Assembly: GCF_011927785.1 (NCBI RefSeq)
Contig: NZ_JAATJK010000001.1
Coordinates: forward strand, 930,001-994,000
Direction: 5' to 3'
DNA: 64,000 bases
Origin: Micromonospora profundi
GTDB lineage: Bacteria; Actinomycetota; Actinomycetes; Mycobacteriales; Micromonosporaceae
Part shown: piece after piece, positions 50,215 through 59,555 of the stretch
Position numbering within the stretch: the stretch's first letter is position 1
Layout: each line of letters opens with the position of its first letter
Program-made: the position numbers and the translations under genes
The notes under the pieces: generated by a model
Told to the model about the DNA's origin: nothing
Databases searched by the model: none
Seen by the model: the letters and a program-made list of their open reading frames with translations, nothing else

Positions 50215-51930
50215 ATGCGGGATCGTCGGGTCGCGCTGGTGTGGGCGACGTTCGTCGTCGTCGCGCTGGTGTCCTGTGTGCTCGTGCTGCGGCGCGAGGA
50301 CCGCCTCTCCGACCTGCACATCTACTACGGCGCGCTGTCCGATCTGCACGCCGGCCGGCCGCTGTACGGGTTCGTGGCGGCCAATGGCGGGCCGTTCACC
50401 TATCCGCCGTTCGCCGCCCTGGTGCTGGGGCCGATCACCGCTGTCAGCGAGGGCGTGGTGCAGGGGCTCTGGCTGGTGGCGACGTGCGCGGCTGTCGTCG
50501 CCATCGCCGGAGCGGTCGGCGTCGCCCTGGGCACCCGGCAGGCCCAGCGGCCGCTCGTCGTGGCGGTGGCGGCCACGGTGCTGATGCTCTCCGCGCCGGT
50601 GCAGAGCAATCTGCGCTTCGGTCAGGTCAGCATCTTCATCGTGCTCATGGCGCTGCTCGACGGGATGGGCGTCGTGCCGCCCCGGCTGCGCGGGATGCTG
50701 GTCGGGGTCGCCGCAGCGATCAAACTGACCCCGCTGCTGTTCGTGGTCTACTTCCTCGCCACGGGCCGCTACCGCGACGCTGCCCGCGCGGTGGCCACGT
50801 TCGTGGCCTGCGCCGGGATCGCCGCGATCGTGCTGCCGGGCGAGAGTTGGACGTACTGGACCAAGGCCGTGCGGCAGACCTCGCGGATCGGCAACCTGGC
50901 CTCGCTGGGCAACCAGTCCCTGCACGGGATGCTGCTGCGCGTCGGCGTGGACGAGGCGACGTTGCCCCTGATCTGGGCCGGCCTGGTGGCGGTGATCTGC
51001 GCGGCGGCGCTGCTGCGCGCCCGCCAGCTGACGCGGGAGGGCCGGCCCGGGCACGCGGCGGTGCTGGTCGGCTGCGCCACAGTGGCCGCGTCCCCGGTGT
51101 CGTGGACGCATCACCAGGTGTGGCCGGTGCTCGCCGCGATGCTGCTGATCGGCGCGTCCGGCGTCACCCGGCGGATCGCCGGTGCCGCGCTGCTCGGCAC
51201 GATGGTCGTCTCGTTGGGCGCGGTCCTCAGCCCGGTGTCGATGCGGCCGGGCCTTCAGTTCCTCTTCGAGAACGCCCGTGCCGTCGGGGTGTGCCTGCTG
51301 TGCCTTGTCGGCTTCGGTGGCGTCGCGGTCGCCGCCACACGGGCCAACCGGCGGGTCGCCGGCCGGGGCTGGCTGCGGGTGGGTGTCACGGCCACTGTGG
51401 CGCTCGCGTTCTTCGCCGTGCAACCGCTGCCCGCCGGAGCGGACCCGACCTTCAAGGCGTACGCCCTCGACGACGTCGCGAACCCGCGCTACTTCTTCGT
51501 CTGCCGAGGCCCGGCGGAGTGTGCCGCCTACGGCACCGACGCGCCGGTCACCTTCGACACCCGCGCCGAGAAGACAAAGGTACGTGTCAACGGCGTGGTG
51601 TCCCCGCAGGTGACCCGCCTGGAGTACTACTCAGCCCCGGGCGGGGCGCCCCGCGCCATCCCGCTGCTCGCCGCGTACCAGGGAATCCGCACGTTCTCGT
51701 TCCGTTCGGCGAACATGGCGCAGGGGCGGCTCGTCGCGTACGCCTCGGACGGCAGGCCGATCGCCAGCTACGACGACGAACTCGCCGCCGCCCTGGAGTA
51801 CAACCGCTCGGTAGGCGGTCGCGGGGAGGGCGGCGGCGGTGCTCAGCGGGTGGCGGCGGCCAGGGCGGCGCGCAGCTTCTCGGCGTCGCCCGGCGCCGGG
51901 TGCTCCCAGTCTGTCGGCGTGGCGGAGTAG
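50215..51930 (+). CDS. DUF2029/GT87-like polytopic mannosyltransferase
   Basis: A 571-residue membrane protein with about ten hydrophobic helices. The first loop reads LSDLHIYYGALSDLHAGRPLYGF, then GPFTYPPFAALVLGP, the pattern of GT-C fold glycosyltransferases of the DUF2029/GT87 family, where an acidic motif after the first helix (here SDLHIYYG) is catalytic. Lipid-linked mannose is the usual donor. The last ~140 residues form an extra domain (DPTFKAYALDDVANPRYFFV, FDTRAEKTKVRVNGVV). The 3' end overlaps the convergent reductase gene by 88 bp, so the C-terminal tail (GGRGEGGGGAQRVAAARAAR) is unusual. Confidence 0.85.
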   Translation: MRDRRVALVWATFVVVALVSCVLVLRREDRLSDLHIYYGALSDLHAGRPLYGFVAANGGPFTYPPFAALVLGPITAVSEGVVQGLWLVATCAAVVAIAGAVGVALGTRQAQRPLVVAVAATVLMLSAPVQSNLRFGQVSIFIVLMALLDGMGVVPPRLRGMLVGVAAAIKLTPLLFVVYFLATGRYRDAARAVATFVACAGIAAIVLPGESWTYWTKAVRQTSRIGNLASLGNQSLHGMLLRVGVDEATLPLIWAGLVAVICAAALLRARQLTREGRPGHAAVLVGCATVAASPVSWTHHQVWPVLAAMLLIGASGVTRRIAGAALLGTMVVSLGAVLSPVSMRPGLQFLFENARAVGVCLLCLVGFGGVAVAATRANRRVAGRGWLRVGVTATVALAFFAVQPLPAGADPTFKAYALDDVANPRYFFVCRGPAECAAYGTDAPVTFDTRAEKTKVRVNGVVSPQVTRLEYYSAPGGAPRAIPLLAAYQGIRTFSFRSANMAQGRLVAYASDGRPIASYDDELAAALEYNRSVGGRGEGGGGAQRVAAARAARSFSASPGAGCSQSVGVAE

Positions 51931-52517
51931 AGCGTGCCGTACGCGGGGGTGTCCGGCTGGTAGCGCCAGCCCTCGGCGAGCGGGCCGACGTCGACGGCGT
52001 CGTACCCGATGCGGTCCAGGAATGCGGTGACCTCCGCCTTTGCGGCGGCGTCGTCACCGGCGATCGCGAGGGCGCTGCGGTCCGGGGCGCCGGAGGGCCG
52101 GGGCAGGTCGGCCAGGCCCTTGAAGTAGATGTTGTTGAAGACCTTGACCACCCGAGAGTCCGGCAGGTGCCGCTGGAGCAACTCGCTGCTTGTGGTCTCG
52201 CCGGAGTCCAACTCCGGGATGGTCCCGTCGCGCTGCGGGTAGTAGTTGTTGGTGTCGATGACGACCTTGCCGGCCAGTGGCTCCACGGGCACCGCCCGGT
52301 ACGCCTTCAGCGGCACGCTGACCACCACCAGGTCACCGACCTGCGCGGCGTCGTGTGCCGTGCCGGCGCTCGCGTGCTCGCCCAGTTCCTCGACCAACTC
52401 GGTGAGCGTCTCGGGCCCCCGCGAGTTGCTGACCACCACGTCGTAGCCGGCGGCCACCGCCAGCCGCGCCACGGTCCCGCCGATGTTGCCACTGCCGATC
52501 AGTCCCACAGTTGTCAT
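51843..52517 (-). CDS. NADPH-dependent F420 reductase-like oxidoreductase
   Basis: A 224-residue protein of the NADP oxidoreductase/F420-dependent family: TVGLIGSGNIGGTVARLAVAAG (NADP-binding GxGxxG), VVVSNSRGPETLTELVEELG, GKVVIDTNNYYPQRDGTIPE and VVKVFNNIYFKGLADL. It probably passes hydride between NADPH and F420 or another acceptor. The start ATG at 52517 has GGAG far upstream (12 nt). It runs convergently into the GT87-like gene. Actinobacteria with F420 often carry several such genes, so its exact partner is open. Confidence 0.9.
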   Translation of the reverse strand: MTTVGLIGSGNIGGTVARLAVAAGYDVVVSNSRGPETLTELVEELGEHASAGTAHDAAQVGDLVVVSVPLKAYRAVPVEPLAGKVVIDTNNYYPQRDGTIPELDSGETTSSELLQRHLPDSRVVKVFNNIYFKGLADLPRPSGAPDRSALAIAGDDAAAKAEVTAFLDRIGYDAVDVGPLAEGWRYQPDTPAYGTLYSATPTDWEHPAPGDAEKLRAALAAATR

Positions 52518-52600
52518 GTTGGTTTCCAACTCCGTCCACCCGTGACACATTCCGCCACCGGCACGGTGGGTCGTTCGGCTGCCGGAGCGACAACCAACCC

Positions 52601-52654
52601 CATCGACCGGCGACCGCCCATCGACCGGCGACCGCCCACCGACCGGCGACCGGC
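52601..52654. repeat. 18-bp tandem repeat (3 units)
   Basis: CATCGACCGGCGACCGCC occurs twice exactly and a third time as CACCGACCGGCGACCGGC, end to end. Confidence 0.85.
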
Positions 52655-52853
52655 TGGCGACCGGCCCCACCGGCTCCCGGCATGCGCTGCCTGGCCGAGA
52701 ATCCGGCGACCGTCTGCGCCAGCACGGACGCATGGCCGGCGCAGCGACCCCGGTCCAGCACAACGTACTGCTCGCACCGGTCGAAGACCGGCTCTCCGAC
52801 AACGTGCCACCCGTCGGTGACGAGCGGTCGCGCCAACCCAGCCTCCACCGCGT

Positions 52854-52924
52854 CGATCATGGAGTTGTGGTGGGGGAGAAGCCCGGCAATTGATTCCCTA
52901 TCAGGCACCACAAGTCCATGATCG
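52854..52924. repeat. Long inverted repeat with GATCATGG core
   Basis: CGATCATGGAGTTGTGGTG at 52854-52872 and CACCACAAGTCCATGATCG at 52906-52924 are inverted copies with one mismatch, separated by 33 nt. It lies just beyond the glutathione peroxidase stop and may act as a terminator. The core matches the hairpins at 58654 and 62165. Confidence 0.75.
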
Positions 52925-52960
52925 ACGGGGCCGGGGTGGGTTCGGCGCGACCCGGCTCGG

Positions 52961-53455
52961 TCAGGGTTTGGCGGGGAGGGCTTTTTCTAGGGCTTTGTGT
53001 AGCTCTTCGGCGTCGGGCGCGACTGTGGGGGCGAAGCGGGCCGCTACCGTTCCGTCGGGTGCCACCAGGAACTTCTCGAAGTTCCAGCGGACGTCGCCGG
53101 TGTGGCCGTCGGCGTCCGGGGTGTCGACAAGCGCGGCGTAGAGCGGGTGCCGGTCCGGGCCATTGACGTGGATCTTCTCGGTCAGCGGGAAGGTGACTCC
53201 GTAGTTGACCTGGCAGAAGTCGCTGATCTCGGCGGGGGTACCCGGCTCCTGGCCGGCGAACTGGTTGCACGGCACGCCGAGCACCACGAGGCCGCGCTCG
53301 GCGTACGAGTCGGCGAGGGCCTGGAGCCCGGCGTACTGCGGTGTGAGGCCGCAGCGGGAGGCGACGTTGACGACCAGCAGCGCCTTGCCCCGGTATTGGG
53401 CGAGGTTGGCGGGGCCGCCGTTGAGGGCATCGATGGGGGTGTCGAACACGGTCAT
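52961..53455 (-). CDS. Glutathione-peroxidase-family thiol peroxidase
   Basis: A 164-residue peroxidase of the GPx/thioredoxin-dependent family. The peroxidatic Cys is in VNVASRCGLTPQY, the Gln in GVPCNQFAGQEPG, and Trp-Asn in VRWNFEKFLV; a second Cys (PCNQF) may resolve the sulfenic acid. It uses Cys rather than selenocysteine, and thioredoxin is the likely reductant because these bacteria lack glutathione (inference). The gene appears leaderless: TAACCT lies 6 nt before the ATG. Confidence 0.92.
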   Translation of the reverse strand: MTVFDTPIDALNGGPANLAQYRGKALLVVNVASRCGLTPQYAGLQALADSYAERGLVVLGVPCNQFAGQEPGTPAEISDFCQVNYGVTFPLTEKIHVNGPDRHPLYAALVDTPDADGHTGDVRWNFEKFLVAPDGTVAARFAPTVAPDAEELHKALEKALPAKP

Positions 53456-53461
53456 GGCCAG

Positions 53462-53467
53462 AGGTTA
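53462..53467 (-). promoter_or_regulatory. -10 box of leaderless peroxidase gene
   Basis: TAACCT on the minus strand, 6 nt before the ATG at 53455. Confidence 0.45.
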
Positions 53468-53524
53468 CGCGCCTGTAGGCGTTCGGGCCGGGGTGGCTGT
53501 CGACGGTGCCGCCGGCGTCGTGGG

Positions 53525-53608
53525 CGTGGAGCGACGCGACGGCCGGCGAGGACGTGGAGCGACGCGACGGCCGGTGGGGGCGTGGAGCAACGCGGTAGCC
53601 GACGGGTA
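53525..53608. repeat. 28-bp tandem repeat (3 units)
   Basis: Units begin CGTGGAGCGACGCGACGGCC at 53525 and 53553; the third at 53581 has drifted (CGTGGAGCAACGCGGTAGCC). They are contiguous with no spacers, in the region between the peroxidase and chitinase genes. Confidence 0.85.
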
Positions 53609-53650
53609 GCGGGGCGGTCACGCACCAGGGGAAATCGACACATGCGCATC

Positions 53651-53680
53651 TTGACGAAGTGATGACGGTGTGAGTACCGT
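53651..53680 (+). promoter_or_regulatory. Chitinase promoter
   Basis: TTGACG (53651-53656) and TACCGT (53675-53680) with an 18-nt spacer, so transcription should begin near 53687, about 40 nt before the start codon. Confidence 0.5.
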
Positions 53681-53696
53681 CTCACCAATCTATTTT

Positions 53697-53707
53697 GGAA
53701 AGTTTCC
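53697..53707 (+). promoter_or_regulatory. GGAAAGTTTCC operator upstream of chitinase
   Basis: A perfect 5-1-5 palindrome (in context TTTTGGAAAGTTTCCTAAC) between the predicted transcription start and the chitinase ribosome-binding site. I recall similar TTAGGAAAGTTTCCTAA sites for the ROK-type repressor of Streptomyces chitosanase genes (CsnR). Confidence 0.5.
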
Positions 53708-53728
53708 TAACAGTTCGGGAGACGCCTC

Positions 53729-55360
53729 ATGAAAAGATCGCTCCGCCGAGCCCTCTGGGCCGGTGCCGTGGTCGCCGTGACCGTCGCAGCGGTGCCGATG
53801 ACCACCGCGTTCGGTGCCGGCACGGTCACCGCCACGTTCGCCAAGGCGCAGGACTGGGGGACCGGTCACGAGACGAAGGTGACCGTCACCAACGGCTCCA
53901 GCGCCACTGTCAGCACCTGGCGCATCGAGTTCGACCTGCCGTCGGGCACCACCATCAGCAGCGCCTGGGACGCCGACGTGACAAGCAGCGGCAACCACTA
54001 CGTGGCGGTCAAGAAGAGCTGGGCCGGGGGCCTCGCCCCGGGCGCCTCGTTCAGTTGGGGCTACAACGGCACCGGCGCGTACAAGGCGCCGCTGAACTGC
54101 ACCATCAACGGCATACCGTGCGGTGGCGGCACCCCGACCACCCCGCCGACCACGGCAGCGCCCACGACGGCCCCGCCCACCACCGCCCCGCCGACCACGG
54201 CACCGCCCACTACCGCACCGCCCACCACGCCACCGCCGAACACGGGTGGCAAGAAGGTCGTCGGCTACTTCGCCGAGTGGGGCGTCTACGCCCGCAACTA
54301 CCACGTCAAGAACATCCAGACCAGCGGCTCGGCCGCCAAGCTGACCCACATCCTGTACGCCTTCGGCAACACCACCGGCGGCCGCTGCTCGATCGGTGAC
54401 AGCTACGCCGACTACGAGAAGGCGTACACGGCGGCGGACAGTGTCGACGGTGTCGCCGACACGTGGGACCAGCCGCTGCGCGGCAGCTTCAACCAGTTGC
54501 GCAAGCTCAAGCAGATGAACCCGCACCTCAAGGTGATCTGGTCGTTCGGCGGCTGGACCTGGTCCGGTGGCTTCACCCAGGCCGCGCAGAACCCGGCAGC
54601 GTTCGCCGAGAGCTGCTACAACCTGGTCGAGGACCCCCGCTGGGCGGACGTCTTCGACGGCATCGACGTCGACTGGGAGTACCCCAACGCCTGCGGCCTG
54701 ACCTGTGACAGCAGCGGCCCGAACGCCTTCAAGAACGTGATCAGCGCGCTGCGGTCGAAGTTCGGCTCCAACGCCCTGGTCACCGCCGCCATCACCGCGG
54801 ACGGCAGCAACGGCGGCAAGATCGACGCCACCGACTACGCCGGAGCCATCGGCAACCTCAACTGGCTGATGCCGATGACGTACGACTACTTCGGCGCGTT
54901 CAACGCCCAGGGCCCGACCGCCCCGCACTCGCCGCTGACCTCGTACACCGGCATCCCGCAGCAGGGCTTCAACTCCGACGCGGCGATCCAGAAGCTCAAG
55001 AGCAAGGGGATCCCGGCCAACAAGCTGCTGCTCGGCGTCGGCTTCTACGGCCGGGGCTGGACGGGCGTCACCCAGGCCGCACCGGGCGGCAGCGCCACGG
55101 GCGCGGCGCCGGGCACCTACGAGGCCGGCATCGAGGACTACAAGGTCCTCAAGAACACCTGCCCGGCCACCGGCACGATCGCCGGCACCGCCTACGCCAA
55201 GTGCGGCAGCAACTGGTGGAGCTACGACACCCCGTCGACCATCAACGGCAAGATGACGTACGCGAAGAACCAGGGCCTCGGTGGCGCGTTCTTCTGGGAA
55301 CTCTCCGGTGACACGAGCAACGGCGAGCTCATCGGCGCCATCAAGGGCGGTCTCGGCTGA
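53729..55360 (+). CDS. Secreted chitinase, CBM2-linker-GH18
   Basis: A 543-residue secreted enzyme. A signal peptide (residues 1-30) leads to a CBM2-type binding module (GAGTVTATFAKAQDWGTGHE to CTINGIPCGG, about 31-132). A Thr/Pro linker (PTTAPPTT repeats) then joins a GH18 catalytic domain with VIWSFGGWTW and the active-site FDGIDVDWEYPN (DxxDxDxE). It hydrolyses chitin with retention through substrate assistance. GGGAG stands about 8 nt before the ATG. The upstream region holds a -35/-10 pair and a GGAAAGTTTCC palindrome, consistent with induction by chito-oligosaccharides. It forms a single-gene unit with a terminator. Confidence 0.95.
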   Translation: MKRSLRRALWAGAVVAVTVAAVPMTTAFGAGTVTATFAKAQDWGTGHETKVTVTNGSSATVSTWRIEFDLPSGTTISSAWDADVTSSGNHYVAVKKSWAGGLAPGASFSWGYNGTGAYKAPLNCTINGIPCGGGTPTTPPTTAAPTTAPPTTAPPTTAPPTTAPPTTPPPNTGGKKVVGYFAEWGVYARNYHVKNIQTSGSAAKLTHILYAFGNTTGGRCSIGDSYADYEKAYTAADSVDGVADTWDQPLRGSFNQLRKLKQMNPHLKVIWSFGGWTWSGGFTQAAQNPAAFAESCYNLVEDPRWADVFDGIDVDWEYPNACGLTCDSSGPNAFKNVISALRSKFGSNALVTAAITADGSNGGKIDATDYAGAIGNLNWLMPMTYDYFGAFNAQGPTAPHSPLTSYTGIPQQGFNSDAAIQKLKSKGIPANKLLLGVGFYGRGWTGVTQAAPGGSATGAAPGTYEAGIEDYKVLKNTCPATGTIAGTAYAKCGSNWWSYDTPSTINGKMTYAKNQGLGGAFFWELSGDTSNGELIGAIKGGLG

Positions 55361-55386
55361 GCCGAGCGCCGACGCAACACCCACAC

Positions 55387-55419
55387 GGCGGGGAGGGGCC
55401 CGCACCGTCCCTCCCCGCC
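55387..55419 (+). terminator. Terminator after chitinase
   Basis: GGCGGGGAGGG pairs with CCCTCCCCGCC (11 bp, 11-nt loop) 27 nt after the stop. Confidence 0.85.
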
Positions 55420-55537
55420 CGTGACGAAGCGGCCCGGTCGACGCCAAGCGTCGGCCGGGCCGCCGGCCTTGGGCGGTTCCGCTGCGATATGGCAGACTCG
55501 CGGCTCGGCACATCTCGATCCCGTCGACGGAGGTGGC

Positions 55538-57601
<2,064 letters not shown>

Positions 57602-57609
<8 letters not shown>

Positions 57610-58630
57610 TCTTGTCGACCTGCGCTCCGACACGTTGACCCGGCCTACGGCCGGCATGCGGGAGGCGATGGCCACCGCCGAGGTCGGTGACGACGTCTAC
57701 GGCGAGGACCCGACGATCAACGCGCTGGAGGCCGAGGTCGCCGCGCTGTTCGGGCACGAGGCGGCGCTGTTCGCCCCGAGCGGGTCGATGGCCAACCAGA
57801 TCGCCCTGCAACTGCTGGTGCCACCCGGTGACGAGTTGCTCTGCGACGCCGACGCGCACGTCGTGACATACGAGATCGGGGCCGCTGCCGCGTACGGTGG
57901 CATCTCCTCGCGGACCTGGCCGGCGGTCGGCGCGGACATCGACCCGGAGACGGTCGCCGGGATGGTCCGCGCGGACGGCTACTTCGCGGTCCCCACCCGT
58001 GCGATCGCCGTGGAGCAGACCCACAACCGGGGCGGCGGCGGTGTGATCCCGTTGGCGACGCTGCGTGAGCTGCGCGGTGTCGCCGACGCGGCAGGAGTGG
58101 CGTTGCACTGCGACGGCGCCCGGATCTGGCACGCGCACGTCGCCGACGGGGTGCCCCTGATCGAGTACGGCCGGCTCTTCGACACGATGTCGGTCTGCCT
58201 GTCGAAGGGCCTCGGCGCGCCTGTCGGTTCGCTCGTGGTGGGCAGCGCCGAGAAGATCGAACGCGCCCGGATGATCCGCAAGCGGATGGGCGGCGGCATG
58301 CGTCAGGCTGGCATCCTCGCGGCCGCCGGCCGATACGCGCTCGCCTACCACGTCGACCGGCTGTCGGAGGACCACGCCCGGGCGGCCCGGCTCGCCGAGG
58401 CGGTCGCGCCGTTCGGTGTGCTCGCCACCGCGGTCCGCACCAATCTCGTCCTCCTGGACCTCACCAAGCACGCGTTGGATGCCCGCGCTCTGGCCGCCGC
58501 CGCCCGCGAGCAGGGCGTACTCATCTCGGTGCTCGGCCCGCGCACCGCCCGCCTGGTCACCTACCTGGGCATCGACGACGACGCGGTGACCCAGGCCAGT
58601 ACGGCCCTGACCCGCGTTCTGTCCGCCTGA
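57602..58630 (+). CDS. ltaE: Low-specificity L-threonine aldolase
   Basis: A 342-residue PLP enzyme that splits threonine (and allo-threonine) into glycine and acetaldehyde. It starts with the family segment DLRSDTLTRPTAGMREAMAT and has FAPSGSMANQIALQLL, VEQTHNRGGGGVIPL and the PLP-binding Lys in MSVCLSKGLGAPVGSL. I chose the GTG at 57602, 7 nt after GAAGGG; an in-frame ATG at 57596 is the alternative. It is linked to aroG by a bridging repeat ORF. A bidirectional terminator follows. Confidence 0.9.
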
Positions 58631-58653
58631 CCTCACCTGCCAGCCCTGACTGT

Positions 58654-58685
58654 TGATCATGGTGGCGACATCGCCACCATGATCA
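58654..58685. terminator. GATCATG-core bidirectional terminator
   Basis: TGATCATGGTGGCGA pairs with TCGCCACCATGATCA, a perfect 15-bp stem, between the convergent threonine aldolase and endonuclease IV genes. Confidence 0.88.
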
Positions 58686-58696
58686 GCGGGGGAGTG

Positions 58697-59554
58697 TCAG
58701 GGGCGCAGGCGGGTCAGCGTGGTGATGTCGGCGGTGTGGCCCAGTTGCTGCTCGCTGGGGGTCTCCACAACGATCGGGACCCCGGCGACGGCCGGGTGGG
58801 TCATCAGCTCCGCGAAGGCGGGCTCACCGATGGTGCCCTTGCCGATGTTCTCGTGCCGGTCACGCGTGGAGCCGCACAGATCCTTCGAGTCGTTGGCGTG
58901 CACAAGCCGCAGCCGGTCCGCACCCACAGTGGCCACAAGCGTGTCGAGTGTCGCCGTCATGCCGCCCTCGGCAGCCAGGTCGTGCCCGGCAGCCCAGGCG
59001 TGGCAGGTGTCGAAGCAGACCCCGAGCATGGGGTGCCGGTCCACCGCGTCGAGATAGGGGCCGAGCTGCTCCACGCGCGAGGCGAGCGACCGGCCGCCGC
59101 CCGCGCTCGGCTCCACGAGCAGCATCGGCCCGCCGGCCTCGGCGGCCCAGTCGAGCAGGGGCAGCAGCTCCTCACGGACCTGCCGCATCGCCGTCTCGGC
59201 GTACCCCTCGTCGACCGAACTGCCGGCGTGGAACACCACGGCCCGAGCGCCGATCGCCACACCCCGGCGCAGCGCGTGCGCCAGCGTCTGCGCCGACTTC
59301 TCGACGGTGCCCGGCGTGGGGGAACCCAGGTTCACAAGCAGCGAGGCGTGGATGAACGCCGGGATGCCCCGCTCGGCGCAGCCGTCGCGGAACAGCGCGT
59401 CCTGCGTCGGGTCGCCCGGAGGCAACGCCCAGCCCCGCGAGTTGGAGACGTAGACCTGCACCACCTCGGCGCCTGTCGCGTCGACGTACGGCAGGGCGGC
59501 CTTCGCCAGTCCACCGGAGGTGGGGGTGTGGGCGCCGACCGGGGTCACCGGCAT
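58697..59554 (-). CDS. nfo: Endonuclease IV (AP endonuclease)
   Basis: A 285-residue TIM-barrel DNA repair enzyme that cuts 5' to abasic sites using three zinc ions. It has VGAHTPTSGGLAKA, the N-terminal ligand region FIHASLLVNLGSP, VVFHAGSSVDEGY, LLVEPSAGGG, LGVCFDTCHAWAAGHDL, LVHANDSKDLCGSTRDRHEN and the C-terminal IVVETPSE. All His/Asp/Glu zinc-ligand motifs appear. It starts 1 nt after the stop of the PASTA kinase gene, so the two share an operon. Confidence 0.92.
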   Translation of the reverse strand: MPVTPVGAHTPTSGGLAKAALPYVDATGAEVVQVYVSNSRGWALPPGDPTQDALFRDGCAERGIPAFIHASLLVNLGSPTPGTVEKSAQTLAHALRRGVAIGARAVVFHAGSSVDEGYAETAMRQVREELLPLLDWAAEAGGPMLLVEPSAGGGRSLASRVEQLGPYLDAVDRHPMLGVCFDTCHAWAAGHDLAAEGGMTATLDTLVATVGADRLRLVHANDSKDLCGSTRDRHENIGKGTIGEPAFAELMTHPAVAGVPIVVETPSEQQLGHTADITTLTRLRP

Positions 59555-59555
59555 C

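Larger units (their letters stand above)
52518..52960. other. 443-nt region with degenerate coding traces and repeats
   Basis: No intact gene is evident. On the minus strand, a frame from about 52911 to 52690 reads like protein (DAVEAGLARPLVTDGWHVVG, CEQYVVLDRGRCAGHASVLA), then runs into the 18-bp tandem repeat and non-protein-like sequence. It may be a decayed gene. The region also holds the 52601-52654 tandem repeat and the 52854-52924 inverted repeat. Confidence 0.4.

Noticed and set aside
52601..52654. 18-bp repeats as a CRISPR or origin iteron array
   Set aside because: Too short, no spacers, no replication or cas gene nearby; only three units.
50241..52820. Very long plus-strand frame across the GT87-like gene and beyond
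   Set aside because: It is out of frame with the well-defined membrane protein and crosses the reductase gene; no recognisable motif.
53525..53608. 28-bp repeats as a possible CRISPR array
   Set aside because: The units are directly contiguous, with no unique spacers, and no cas genes are in the window.
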